Positions 1-11,270 of a stretch of 64,000 nucleotides of DNA are shown in pieces. Under the pieces are notes generated by a model. It made no database searches, had not been told where the DNA came from, and saw only the letters and a program-made list of their open reading frames with translations. Location: the NCBI GenBank assembly GCA_941918925.1, contig OW799237.1, forward strand, positions 7,173,201 through 7,237,200, in the 5' to 3' direction. The stretch is from Phyto melanocephala (Eukaryota; Arthropoda; Insecta; Diptera; Rhinophoridae). Position 1 is the first letter of the stretch, and each line of letters begins with the position of its first letter. Made by a program: the position numbers and the translations under genes.

Positions 1-255
1 ATATAAAAATTTAAAATAAATTTTAATTGTAAATTTTAAATTAAGTAAAATTTAATGGATAATTTTAATTAAAAATTGAAATCTACTGTTTGAAGTATCT
101 AAAGCAAAATGTCTTGCAGAAAATAAAAAATAGAAAAGTGTAGTAGTGTAAAAAACGTGTAGTTATAGGCTTCATATTAAGTTTACATTTTATAATTAAA
201 CATAAGGATTTTTTTAATTTCCGACAATTTTTGAATGTTGATATTGATATTTGTA
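1..255. other. AT-rich noncoding flank
   Basis: Very AT-rich sequence with no recognisable gene or repeat. It is the left flank of the retrotransposon insertion that starts at 273. If the jeb assignment is right it is intronic. Confidence 0.5.
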
Positions 256-272
256 TTTAACCTTTATTTTAT
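256..272. repeat. Target-site duplication, left copy
   Basis: The 17-bp sequence TTTAACCTTTATTTTAT occurs here and again, identically, at 1893-1909. The two copies bracket the retroelement exactly and mark it as a target-primed insertion. Confidence 0.85.
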
Positions 273-1567
273 CTGGAAATATTGATATTATTAATATTCG
301 TCCCATTTCACTTTTATCTAATTTAGGAAAACTTTTTGAAAAAGTGATAAAAGAAAAAATGGATATTTATTTGGAAAATCAATACATACCTGATCATCAA
401 TTTGGTTTCAAAAAGGGACATTCTACGGTAATTGCATTGCTAAAGTTTCACAATGATGTTGTTAATAATTTAAGAGAACAACGATGTACTGTTGCAGTAT
501 CTTTAGATATAGAAAAGGCTTTTGATAGTGTATATCATAATGGTATTCTTTTCAAAATGATACATATTGGATTTGATTTTTTTACAATAAAGCTGTTCAA
601 AAGCTTTTTCACTAACAGGAAATTTTGCGTTGAGTTTCAAAACAATTGCTCAGATTTTGGTTTTGTCAATTGTGGTGTTCCTCAGGGTTCCATTTTATCT
701 CCGCATTTATTTAATATTTTCGTTCATGATTTTCCTCATATTTATTCTGACTCAAAAAGTATTCTTTATGCTGATGACTCTTTTTTATATGCTCATGGTG
801 TTTCTCCAATTGACACATTGAGTTCTGTTTCAGCTCATTTAAATGTGGTTAATAATTATTATAAAGACTGGGGTATTTCTATAAACATTCCTAAGAGTAA
901 GGCAATTTGTCTTAGAAACTCATCTGGTAAATGTAAGAGTTTTGTTGTTCCAGAAAGCAAAAACCTTAAGCTATTTGTTAATGGTGTTGAAATTCCTTTT
1001 GTCGAAAGTCTTCGGTATTTGGGCGTTGTTTTTAACAAATTGGTAAAGTTTAATGAAAATGCAAGATTTTATCTTAATAAAGCTAACCGTATAAGAGGTT
1101 CTTTTGGAATGTTATTTAGAAATAACTACTTACCCGTTAAAACCAAATTATTGATTTATAAAACTAGTATTAGACCCATTTTAATTTATGCCTTTCCAAT
1201 CTGGTTTACCTTATCACCTACTCTAATGAAAAATTTAGAAATCTTAGAACGTAAGGTTATTCGACTCTGTATAAACAAGCATTATGAAGAAGAAAATAAA
1301 CGCTTTTCAAATAAATTTATTTATGATATGGCTCAAATTGAACCTTTAGCATGTTATGCGTTTAGTTTAATGAAAAAATTTATTAATAAATTGCAATTCA
1401 ATGACAATCTTTTGATCAAGAATATTATTCATGAACAGTCCAATTTAAATTGGTCAAATACGATTTATTTATCTCCGTTGGGATACTTGGAAAACGAGAT
1501 TTCAAGCAATAACAATCTTATGCCAAACTTTTTTATTTCCACCTTAAGGGGAACTCATAGGGGATAA
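273..1567 (+). CDS. Reverse transcriptase, C-terminal part of non-LTR ORF2 (5' truncated)
   Basis: Open frame of about 430 codons encoding an RNA-dependent DNA polymerase fragment. In order the translation shows the RPISLLS motif typical of the RT finger region (RPISLLSNLGKLFEKV), the QFGFKKGHST motif, motif A (SLDIEKAFDSV) with its catalytic Asp, motif B (GVPQGSILSP), motif C (YADD, two catalytic Asp), and the LRYLGVVF thumb-side motif. A C-terminal domain of about 170 residues follows. The endonuclease domain and RT start are missing because of the 5' truncation. The first ATG of the open frame (251) lies in flanking host DNA before the insertion point, so it is not a real start. No RNase H domain is evident after the thumb. 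All RT catalytic motifs are present, but the copy cannot be autonomous. Confidence 0.9.
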
Positions 1568-1892
1568 CTTATAAATTTTTGTTAATATTTTATTTATTTT
1601 TTATATATATATTTATTTTTAATTATAACTTTAGATTTAAGTCTACCTTTTAAGTACACTTTTCTTCTTTAATGTTGTGCCGGGAGCAAGTACATTTCTA
1701 CACATGTTATACATATTTCATTCAATCTTTTGTAAAAGATAAGCCTGATGCTGTATATATACTGTATTCTTGTAATTAAAACCAAACATTATAGTTTTAA
1801 GATTTGCTTTTTCATGTTTATTTTTATATTAATTATTTGTAACTTATATTGTTTTATAAAAAATTAAGTCTCTAATAAACTTACTTACTTAC
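273..1892 (+). mobile_element. 5'-truncated non-LTR (LINE-type) retrotransposon
   Basis: The element starts abruptly inside its reverse transcriptase ORF (CTGGAAATATTG) and ends with a tetranucleotide tail, (TTAC)3, at 1881-1892. Perfect 17-bp target-site duplications lie directly outside both ends. Truncation at the 5' end with a complete 3' end is the usual result of incomplete target-primed reverse transcription. The 3' UTR is about 325 bp (1568-1892) and contains AATAAA-like sequence near the end. The surviving ORF has no stop or frameshift, and the duplications are identical, so the insertion is probably fairly recent. Its orientation is opposite to the inferred jeb transcript. The clade is uncertain: the simple-repeat tail instead of poly(A) recalls I, LOA or R1-like elements more than jockey. 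Confidence 0.85.
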
Positions 1893-1909
1893 TTTAACCT
1901 TTATTTTAT
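1893..1909. repeat. Target-site duplication, right copy
   Basis: Second copy of TTTAACCTTTATTTTAT, directly after the (TTAC)3 tail, matching 256-272 base for base. Confidence 0.85.
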
Positions 1910-3281
1910 ATATTAATGCTAAACAGAATTGCGACTGCAAAAACACTCTCCTAAAATTACATACCTAATGGTAATGTTACCGTGGCAAGTGTGCAGTCTT
2001 GGTGTATTGTCAGTACAGGGTATAGAGGTGTTACCAACACCCGTGGCTGCTTGGAGCCATAACTTAAAAGAGAATAAGTTCCGAGCAAACCAGAGATGTA
2101 CCTTATACTACAGGAATCAGCAAGCTTCTAGAACATGTCCTAGACTGATTATTGTGGAGGACTTTTTCAGTGTACATGTGATGGCTGTGGTTTATTTATA
2201 AGCGGAAAACAGATTCGGCAGTGATTAATAATGTAATACTGCTTTGCGCTGTTGCCTCCTTAAAAGAAATATTATATGATGGTTTAAGGACTGATGCATC
2301 CAGAGAGGGCTTTGAGCAACATGTTGTCTTTCAACCGTAATAATTACTTGGTGACCTGAGCAAGTCAAATATTAAACAAAATTTTCAACATGTAATTAGC
2401 TTACTTTTAACATTAATTTTTTTTTGTAATATACAAACTATTAAAGTCTACATCTAAGCGTTAAGACATAAACTTAGATGTTTAATATTAAAAACAATAA
2501 TGATTTCGTAAGGAAAATAATTGAAATAACCCATGACCTTCACTTAGTTTAAAACCCTTTTAATTATATTTTTTTTCTCAAAACTCCCCCTTTTTGGCAA
2601 AAACATTTAACCCCCTACATGTCTAGTATGATTTTTTCGACAAACTTCTAAATTTAATTAAGACACTATCCAATTACAAAGGACACATACTAGGCACTTA
2701 TACACTCTTTGCTGTTCTTTAAATTAATAACACTTGATGAAAAGACAATAATAATTTTATGAAAGAACAAACAAGAATTAGAAAATACCTTAAATGTACA
2801 TTTCCCCCTTTTTTATTTATTATTATTAAAAACTTCCAGCATTTTACTACACGTAAGCAATACTTGAGTTCTTAGCCCCCTTATTTTATGCCTTAACCTT
2901 AGGGGGACCATAACAGCACATATTAATATCCACCTATAAACAACTAAAAGTGTATGTCTTAAATAGATAGAGCGATATACCCTTTAACAGAAACACTTTA
3001 GACGCAGAAATAAGAAAAAGGTAAAAAAAATTATATAAGTAAGTATAAAAAGAAAACAAAAATACTGCAAGCCTACTTAAAAAATAAATACCAGAAAAAA
3101 AGTTCACATAAACAATAAATAAAATAACATAACCCTCATTTAAGAAGGCAAAATGAAAAACAAGACAAACAGATGTAAAAACAAAGAGTTTAAAGTTAAT
3201 AGTGAGACAGTGACGACTACGAGATGCCCTGTAAAAGCGACAAGGATTTTAGGTGAAATAGAATTTATAAAGTTAAAGTTA
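1910..3281. other. Noncoding stretch with an unrecognised moderate-GC island
   Basis: Positions 1925-2340 are less AT-rich than the surroundings and hold a 90-codon open frame (1929-2201, plus strand) with no family I recognise; it may be relic transposon sequence. From 2340 to 3281 I see only AT-rich DNA, including strings of CCCCC/CCCTT near 2585, 2805 and 2880, with no gene. Confidence 0.4.
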
Positions 3282-4032
3282 TCTATATATATAAAAGTGA
3301 AACTCTGTGTGTGTGTGTGTGTGTGTTAGCTATAGACTCTGAAACTGTAAAACCGATCGGGCTCAAACTTTGGTAAGTTGTTGTACACATACCAGGGAGT
3401 GTTTATGGGTGAAAAAAGTGGGCGGAGCCACGCCCATAAAAAATTAGTTATCAGTTTAAGCTACTTGCACTTGACCGATTTTTCTGAAACTGTGCACACA
3501 TATCGAGCTGTCATGACTAAATATTTTCGTGATAACAAAAGTGGGCGGGGCCACGCCCCTAAAAAAGTTTTAATTTTGAGGTACTTGCACTGGCCCGATT
3601 TTTGTGAAACTTTGCACACATATTGAGCTGTCATGGCTTTATTATTTCGTGATTGAAAAAGTGGGCGGGGCCACGCCCATAAAAAATTAGTTATCAGTTT
3701 TAGCTACTTGCACTGGACCGAATTTTCTGAAACTTTGCAAACATACTGAGCTGTCATGACTTTACACTTTCGTCATTAGAAAAGTGGGCAGTGCCACGCC
3801 CATTAAAAAAAAGGTATCATTTTGAGGTACTTGCACTGGACCGATTTTTCTGAAACTTTGCACACATATTGAGTTGTCATGACTATACAGTTTCGTATTT
3901 AGAAAAGTGGGCAGTGCCACGCTCATAAAGAAAAAGTTATAGTTTTTAGCCTTGCACTTGATATTCGATTAAAATTTAGAATGCGATTAAAATTCATGAA
4001 GGGGCGTAGCAACGCGCGCCGGGATTGGCTAG
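3282..4032 (+). mobile_element. Non-autonomous Helitron
   Basis: The element begins with TC (TCTATATATATAAAAGTGAA) and ends with CTAG. A GC-rich palindromic run (ACGCGCGCCGGG at about 4013-4023) lies close before the 3' end. It sits between A (3281) and T (4033). TC...CTRR termini, a subterminal 3' hairpin and A/T insertion without duplication are the Helitron hallmarks. The interior holds a (TG)n tract at about 3307-3326 and about five tandem units of 130-180 bp. Each unit contains a self-complementary core of the type GGGCGGGGCCACGCCC and the phrase ACTTGCACTGGACCGATTTTTCTGAAACT. No Rep/helicase ORF is present; short open frames through the repeats are by-products. It is homologous to the reverse copy at 21216-21818. 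Confidence 0.85.
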
Positions 4033-6090
4033 TATGTAATAAATTTTCGATAAGCAAAAATTTAATAACTTTTAACTTGTGCTTTCGAGTGTAAGATTAA
4101 ATTTAAAGTTTACAAAAAAATTTAGTTTTTAGGTAAATGAAATTAATGAAATAAATTTTTTTTTTTTTTTGGAAAAAAGTTCTAAATTAAAAAAAAAATT
4201 TTTTATGATTGAGTTCCTGAGCAAAAGATAAATAAATGACTTAAGTGTAGGGTATATAACCACACCACACTGTGTAAGCATAACCTGTGAGAGACATCTA
4301 GATACTTGGCATTTATGTGTATGTACTTGGTAACTGTCAAATGAACGCACAACGAAGATACCGTTTTTTAAACATGTATTTTTTTTTTGTCTTGAAGCCA
4401 GACAATTTAGCAAGCAAAAAAGAAACACAATATTATTTGTGAATAGAAAAAAAATTTACATGATTAACCTTTTTGTATAAAAATAAAAAAAAAAGTTTTA
4501 TTTTCTTCATTCAGAAAAAAAGAAACGGAAACTGAGTAACTTGCAAACTCATACAAACAAACTGAAAATATTACTGTTGCCATCATATTGCAAGCAACCT
4601 AGACTATACGACACTTGAGAAGAGCAGCAGCTACAGAAAGAAAATTACAAAAAAAAAAAAACAACAACTAAAGGAATAACAACAGCAACAACTTCACCTT
4701 TAAAATACTTCAAATCACACCATTGAGCATAAACGATAAAGGGGAACCTTAAAACGCACACACAAGTATCCTCGCCTACCAAGGGACCAACAAAATGAAC
4801 TTTGCTACCCTTGAATACAGGTTATACATACGCTGATAAAACTAAAAGAAGAACAAGAGCTACAACTAGGCAGTAGACAGACAAGTATTAAGTCACTCAC
4901 TGATTTACTCACTCGCTCAGTCACTTAGTAACTCAGTCATTCATTCATTCATTTAAACCCAAGCCCTACATGATTTTATTCATAAAGAAAAATTATAATT
5001 TTTTTTCTTGAAGACAACAACAAAAAAGAACTTTTAGGTCTGAACAGATTTTTAATAAAAAAAAATAACAACAAACAAATTTACTTACAATAACAATAAT
5101 TTAGCAGTAATGCAGTTGCTGTTGCTGCTGTTGCTGCTGCTGCTGCGGAAAATTACCCCTTTTTTATATTTTAATTCATATGAATGAAATATAAATGAAT
5201 GAATAATAAAAAAAAATACATACATACATATATGCTCAGATGATGAATAGTAGAATTATTTGTTAATGTATGTAAAATTTGAAAAGGATATTTAACATAT
5301 TTAGCTAAGAGTGCGTAATGTTATTCATTCAACGAGTTCACATTTAATTCATGTACAATTGACAAAACAAAAAGGTGTGAGGTAAGTAGTAATATTTTTT
5401 AAGAATGTCAATAAAATCAAATACAATTTATAGATAAACACGTACATAGAAACACTAATGGAATGACAAAAATTTTGTGTAAAACCTTTAAAGAGACCTA
5501 ACACTTCTTGGTACTAAATGGAAAAGTTCTCAAATAAAAAAAAAACATTTCAATTCAAATTTAAAAAATTTAAAAGATGAAAATTTTACTTAACAGTTTT
5601 TTTTCAAAGTTGGTACTAAATAAAAAAAAGTAACTTATATTCAAAAAATACTTTTTTGTAAAATTTATAAGATCGTTACAAAATATATTTATAATTTTCT
5701 TCTTCTAAATATGAAAAAAAAAACTTAAACGAAAGAGTACCTAAAAAAGTACTTTTAATAAAATTTAAAAAAATATGAAGTCAATATTTTGAAAAGAAGG
5801 GTAACTTATTTGTTGTTAATATACTATTGAAAATACTTTTAAATTCATAAAATTTTAAGTACTAATATTTAAAAATAGTGCAAGGCACGAATAAGAAAGA
5901 ATTAAAAATTAACTTTATTACTGATAATTAAAAGAGGGCATCAATTTCCCAAAAAAGTACTTTCTAGTAATATACGTGTTTCCAATACAGAAACAAAATC
6001 CAAATTAGTAAATAAAAATTAAAATTTGCATAAATTATTTTCAGTAAAAATTGGTTTTTAACTGTAATTTGCCCATAATAAATTAGAAAT
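4033..6090. other. AT-rich intronic DNA with simple repeats
   Basis: No gene recognised. It contains TCACTCA/TTCA-type degenerate tetranucleotide repeats at about 4900-4955 and a CTG/CAG-rich tract at about 5111-5147. A weak block-A-like match (GAAAAGGATATTTAAC) lies at 5281, and the rest is long A/T runs. The 62-99-codon open frames here have low-complexity Phe/Lys/Leu composition and look accidental. Confidence 0.4.
5089..5142 (-). other. Speculative 54-nt CAG-rich cassette exon
   Basis: On the minus strand a CAG/CAA tract is preceded by a plausible acceptor (TTTTCCGCAG, AG at 5144-5143) and followed by a strong donor (GTAAGT at 5088-5083). The enclosed 54 nt is a multiple of three. Entered after the phase-1 donor of the jeb exon it has no stop and would read mostly Ala/Thr, then Leu-Leu-Leu-Asn-Tyr-Cys-Tyr. 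CAG simple repeats create acceptor-like sites by chance, so this is only a candidate. Confidence 0.15.
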
Positions 6091-7660
6091 AAAAATAAAG
6101 GATATATAACAGACTTTATAAAACCAACAGATTGTTTCAACTTTTTTCCCACAAAATAAGCTTGAGTGTAAAACGTAACATGTAAGAAAATTTTTTATCA
6201 AATTTTACTATAAAAAAAAATTTTCTTGTCAAATAAAATTTTTATAATTGATTTTTAAATTTTCGAAATATAACCTTTCTGACTCTTTACTGAATTTAAT
6301 TATTTTCTTATAACTTGGTTGATTCGGAAATAAAGAAATATTAACTAAAATATAAACCAAAACACGCTAATTAACTTTTTATATCATTTTATTTAACAAA
6401 ATTTTTAATTTAAAAAAAAAATTAAAAAATACATTTAATAAATTTAAACTATTCTTACAAATTTCTTTTTTTTAATTAAAAAAAAAAATTAGTTGATATT
6501 TGTAATGATTTAAAAAATTTCTTTATAATATGTGGATATTGAAAAAAAGGATATGGGCTGAATCTTGCAAAGGATGCAAAATGTGGAAAATGGTTAATCA
6601 TTTATTGAACTCTAGTGTCAACCACAACTTGTTAGCTTATTTTATCAAAAATTTTTTTTATAAAAAATGAGTTTTAAAAACAAAATATGTACTTTAAAAA
6701 TTTTTGAGATTGAACAAACTAATTCTATTTTAAACTTTTGTATTATTTCTGTAAAGATTTCAATGATTTTCTTTTAAAATAATGCAATTGTAAATAAATT
6801 ATATAGACTGAACTTTGTAAAGCATGGAAAGTTTGTGAAAAACTATTAAAAACTATTAAACTACAGAATAAACCACAACTTGTAAGTTTACATTATATAA
6901 AAATTTTCTAAAAAAAATATTTATTTTAAGAAAATTCGTTTAAAAACGATTCTGTTTTTAACATTTTTAGGAAAAATTAATATATTTCTGGAAAGATTTC
7001 AATGATTTTCTTGTAATATGGAGCCATTGTAAATAAAGGATATATACCGAACTTTGTAAAGCATGCGAAATTCGGAATTAATTTTATTATGTATTAAAAC
7101 ATAGAATAATCTACAACTTGTAAGGTTATTTGACATAAAACTTTTTTAGGAAAAATTTTGTAAAAATTTTTTTTTTTCAAAAATTAAAAAAGGACGTAAA
7201 TTTATTTACTTTTTTTCAAAGTTTTAAGGCATACTCATTTCGTTTCTTTAAATATTTCAATGCTTTACTTTTAATATTTTGCAATTTGAAATAAAGGATA
7301 TGAAGCAAGTTTCATAAAGGACACACAATTTGGTAAAATTTTTATCATATGATAAACTACATTATAAACTACAACTTGTAAGCTTATATAAACCAAAAAT
7401 TTTTCTATGAGAAATTTGTTTAACACAAAATATATATAAAAAAAATATAAAAAAACATATACAAAAAAAACTTAATTAAATTTCTGAAATACTTTGCAGG
7501 AAAAATAATTTGTTAATATAATTACTTGTAATTTCTGCAAAAAAAATTTTGAATTACAAATAAAGGATATATGACAGATATTTTAAAAAAATTCTTATTT
7601 TGAAAAAGTTTTTACACTAAGATAAACTTAAGAGAAAACTAAAACCTGTAAGATCGTTTA
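6091..7660 (+). repeat. Paired-motif array 1 (6 elements)
   Basis: Six elements of the intronic A/B family. Block A (AAAGGATATATGGC-like) starts near 6096, 6545, 6795 (degenerate), 7034, 7292 and 7561. Block B (ACTACAACTTGTAAG-like) lies near 6171, 6618, 6870, 7109, 7365 and 7634. Within-element A-to-B distance is about 70-80 bp. After a 450-bp first step the elements follow each other every 240-270 bp. Several show potential pairing between the end of A and the bases after B: GGGCT with AGCTT at 6555/6632, AAGC with GCTT at 7301/7387, and ACC with GGT at 7047/7123. No coding potential. Confidence 0.7.
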
Positions 7661-8930
7661 AAACGATATTTTTTTATAAAATTATTCTTTTTAACCTACA
7701 ATAATCAAACATTGAAAAAATTACTTAAAATTATTATTACCTTTTGAAAATATATTCATAAAGTATTTAAATGTTTTTAGCACAAAAATAACTTTTGTAT
7801 GAACTAACTATAGTATACTTACGACAATCACTTAAACTTATTTATTAAATATTTTTTATCTGAAATACTTTTTAATAAACTTTCATAACCTTGAGTTCTC
7901 CGTACTGAACTTCATTTTTAAACTGTAGTAACGTTTATTTAATATCAAAGCAATAATAAGTACTTTTTATATCGATAATAAAAATTATGTTATCATCAAA
8001 AATAATTATATTCTTCTCATTCAGCATAATTTTGTAAATTAAAATTATAAAGCTTTGAATTATCATATTATTGTTATTTTTTTTTTTTCTTTTCTGCAAT
8101 TAAGTTAATACAAAAATTATTTTAAAACACCACTAACAACAACAACAGTAACAACCCACAATAAATAAATTAAAATCAAATGTTCAAATGATTGTACAAA
8201 AATAAAACTTTTATTCAAATGAGTTCTAACTAATGTAACTTTATATGAATGTAAGCGTGTATGCATGTATATACTCCCACACGTGTAGACAAATATTGTT
8301 ATGGTTAATGTAAATGTAAAACCTGTAGATTTTGAGACAGCATTGTTGGATTACTTTTACTTTGAATTTTCTAAAGAAATCTGATTTGTTATTATTTTTT
8401 TGCTCCTCGGTAGTCAATAAGATAATCAGATTTTAAAAATTTTTCGTGTTCTTCGCGGTTTTTAAGAAATTTTGGCTATATTTTCCAGGGTACTATTTTG
8501 TGGATTAAGTAAGCAAAAAGAAGTTAATTTATGCTTTCCAATTAATATTGAATGAGTCTCTAGTCTCTAGGACCGTACTGCTATATGTCCCCAAAGTTTA
8601 TACACTCAGAACAACTAAATAAGTAATATTGAAACCTTTGGAAATATGGATATATCGTTGAATGCACAAAATACTATGGACTAATAGAGTTTTTAATGAA
8701 GTAGCCCTAAGAAGGGTGCAGCTTAGGATGCTGTTAATTAAAATAAATACATATCTAAAGCCTTGGAACAACAATTCTTAAAGGAAATATTGAAAAAAGG
8801 TGCACCAGAAATAAAAGATTTTTATTATTTAACCTGGATAAAAATATTCAAAATTAAACTTGATACAGAATTAAGCGAAAACTGCTTTACCTACAATTTT
8901 GTTAATAAAACAAGACTATTAAAATAATAA
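7660..8930. other. AT-rich intronic DNA
   Basis: No gene or recognised repeat. A short complementary pair (AATCTGATTTGTTATT near 8379 and AATAAGATAATCAGATTTT near 8417) could form a local hairpin. Confidence 0.35.
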
Positions 8931-10210
8931 AGGCAGAAGAAGAAGGTTCCTTGGTTATATAAAGAGTAGACGTTTTCGCTCTCACGCGAATTGTAAAAGC
9001 CTAGAAATAGTATAAATACCAGGCCATCACTTTATAATCGAAAACAAAGAAGCCTACAAATAATTAAAAATGGGATTATTTTTGAATACTGTCACATTGG
9101 AGAATGCTAAAAACTTTCAGAGGTTTAAAAATAAACGTTAAGTCTAAGGACGTCAGGAAGAGGGAAAATACTGAAGGTGGTAAGGTAATGAACATGCTAT
9201 GGGGTAACACAAATCTCGAGAAATCTAAGAAAATTATAAAACTGAGTTCAGATTAACTACTGTAGTTAGAGGTCACACGGAGCTAAAAGCTCATCTAGTT
9301 TGCATGGACATGAAGAGCATGCAAAAAAGAGGATACGACTATCTTTGACAATGTTCTGTCTTTGGACGTATTACACACGATAACTTTAACGTAGACACTT
9401 TGCCGAACTTAAAAGACCTAAGGAAATCACATTGGAAATCCCTAATACCATAGACAGACGACAGCGTTAATTTGCATTAAAAGTCTTAATTCAAAATAAC
9501 TATTGAATTATCCCCATTTCAATGTGTATTAGATTTCACGTAAATGCACTAACTCAAATTGAATTTATACTGCATTTAGCAATTTCAATATGGCAACACG
9601 GTCGGCAATCAATCAAAAAATTAAAAAATTAAAAATGTAAAATAAAAAGAGATTCGATATGTTGAAATTTTTTATATATTTTTAGGAATGCCTTTCTGTT
9701 TAGGCGAAAGTTTTCCTTAATACTGGTATGATGGACGCATCGTAAGCACGTCACTCTCCCAAAAAGTGCTGTTACGGTCCTTTAAAAAAAATACCACATA
9801 CCTACATACATATGTACATATGTATGAATTATAACCTCCATGAAAAGATACCATTAAACCTACGAATTTCCACAATTCCCTTTCTCTTATTTCAGAGTGT
9901 CCTTCTGCCATCCCAACTTGTAAGAACATGTTCAGATTTATGATTGCTAGTGCATTTACAATTTTTACAATTTTTACTAAATGCAGAAACAGTCGTCTGT
10001 CACAGCAAAATTTTAATGTGCATTAGTGAGATTTTAATGCAAATTAACGCTGTCGTCTGTCTATGGTATAAGGAATAGCTTAGGAAGGGACTGGGTTCTT
10101 GACCTAGTCAAGATATTTGCGGAATTGGAATTATGGCTTTATTACAAAGGGAATTTTCTTCCTTTACAGCGCACAACATGCCAATTGGGCTTACCTGTTA
10201 AGGGATTGAG
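8930..10210 (+). pseudogene. Decayed non-LTR retroelement 3' region, interrupted by a MITE
   Basis: Moderate-GC sequence whose broken frames recall the C-terminal end of a non-LTR ORF2. From about 9260 one can read GH-x-ELKAHLVCMDM, then, after a frame change, a stretch resembling FGRITHDNFNVDTLPNLKDL. This is like the TGH...KAHL...CPAFGRLR...DTLPEL layout seen at the end of LINE polyproteins. The sequence seems to resume after the MITE at about 10070-10210. Many stops and frameshifts make it non-functional. The family match is from memory and weak; an unrelated decayed element is possible. Confidence 0.35.
9448..10066. mobile_element. TA-flanked MITE with ~35-bp terminal inverted repeats
   Basis: The left end starts CCATAGACAGACGACAGCG and continues to 9482. 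The right end (10032-10066) is its reverse complement with no mismatch that I can see over about 35 bp. A TA dinucleotide lies immediately outside each end (9446-9447 and 10067-10068), as expected of Tc1/mariner-type insertion. The element is 619 bp and has no transposase ORF. An incomplete internal copy of the terminus (CAGTCGTCTGTC, about 9990-10001, followed by TTTTAATGTGCATTA) gives it a subterminal repeat. The 70-codon open frame inside (9717-9929, minus) is not similar to anything I know. Confidence 0.85.
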
Positions 10211-11270
10211 TTTTTAATGCGTCTTTCTTTCAATTGTCTGTCAAATTATTTAGTATTTTTATTTTTACATATGCAGCGCATGAGTACGTTTGTAAAGTGT
10301 GATTGTTAGTAAACTGTTGGGAAATAAATTTTATTATTTTCATATAATTCCAGTTTTTGTTTTGAACTACAACAGCTCGTGTTAAAATATTCCATCAATT
10401 TAATGATAACGATGTATATTTTCCTTGTCAAGCAAATGATATCCAACTATAAAAAATAGCAGGTTCAATAACTTTTAACAAGGTATTCATACACCTACAG
10501 CTTTTAAAAACATTTTTTAAGTCCTTTATTGAAAACCAGACAATCTTGAATCCTTGTTTTCTTTATAAATGAAGTTTTACATAAATGTTCCTCTTACCAT
10601 GCATGTAGAAATTAAAATATTTTTCGCCTTACTGTCTCTTTGTAAAGCAGTCAGTTGGTCTTATTTGAAATCGCTTAAAGAATTTAAGAATGATAAAAAC
10701 AAAACTATTTCAGAACTACCGGGTTGCATTTAAAACAGCAATTTTATTTATGTGTTTTCACATTTCTTTTTGAATTTGTACTGCATACCATATTTAAGTG
10801 TATAGGATTCGAAAAATCTATATCGTATTCCAAGGTGAATTTTTGTAAGTGATAAATAAAATACCTCAGAGTGTCTGTGGTGCTCGGGTATTCAAAAAAA
10901 AAAAAAAAATATTTTAACAGTATACACGTTCCTTCCCTTTTTGTATGTAAATTGACTTATGATGATTGCTTTGGTTTTTGCAATTCCCTTTGAAGTTAAT
11001 AGTTAATTTGGAAATTCTCTTTTCCCCAAAATACTATAACAAATAAGTGATATGAGATTTCAATTTGAAGTTATACTTTCTTACATTTGATGAACTTTGA
11101 TATTAAAATTCATATTATTCTAGTGCAGTTAAAGTACGGTATAGAAAATTAAATTGAACTAAAGTTAAGGAATTTATTGTTCCCAATAAAGGCTTTAGAT
11201 ATATATATATATATATTTTGTCAATAGGAAGGTATCAAATGCTCAGCAATTGGCATTTCTAGAGACCGAC
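10211..11270. other. AT-rich intronic DNA
   Basis: Nothing recognised apart from an A-run at about 10896 and an (AT)n tract at about 11202-11217. Confidence 0.4.

Noticed and set aside
630..821. 63-codon frame inside the RT region
   Set aside because: Alternative frame of the reverse transcriptase, which has all its motifs in the main frame.
1929..2201. 90-codon plus-strand frame as a host gene
   Set aside because: No recognisable domain, no splice or start context beyond an ATG; kept only as part of the noncoding description.
3378..3626. 82-codon frame with repeated GRGHAPKK/DFSETVHTY phrases
   Set aside because: Translation of Helitron internal repeats; the same phrases appear on either strand of both copies and end arbitrarily.
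5111..5147. Polyglutamine exon on the minus strand in the CAG frame
   Set aside because: In the Gln frame it runs quickly to a stop after LHYC and has no coding context; only the splice-phased reading is kept, as a low-confidence candidate.
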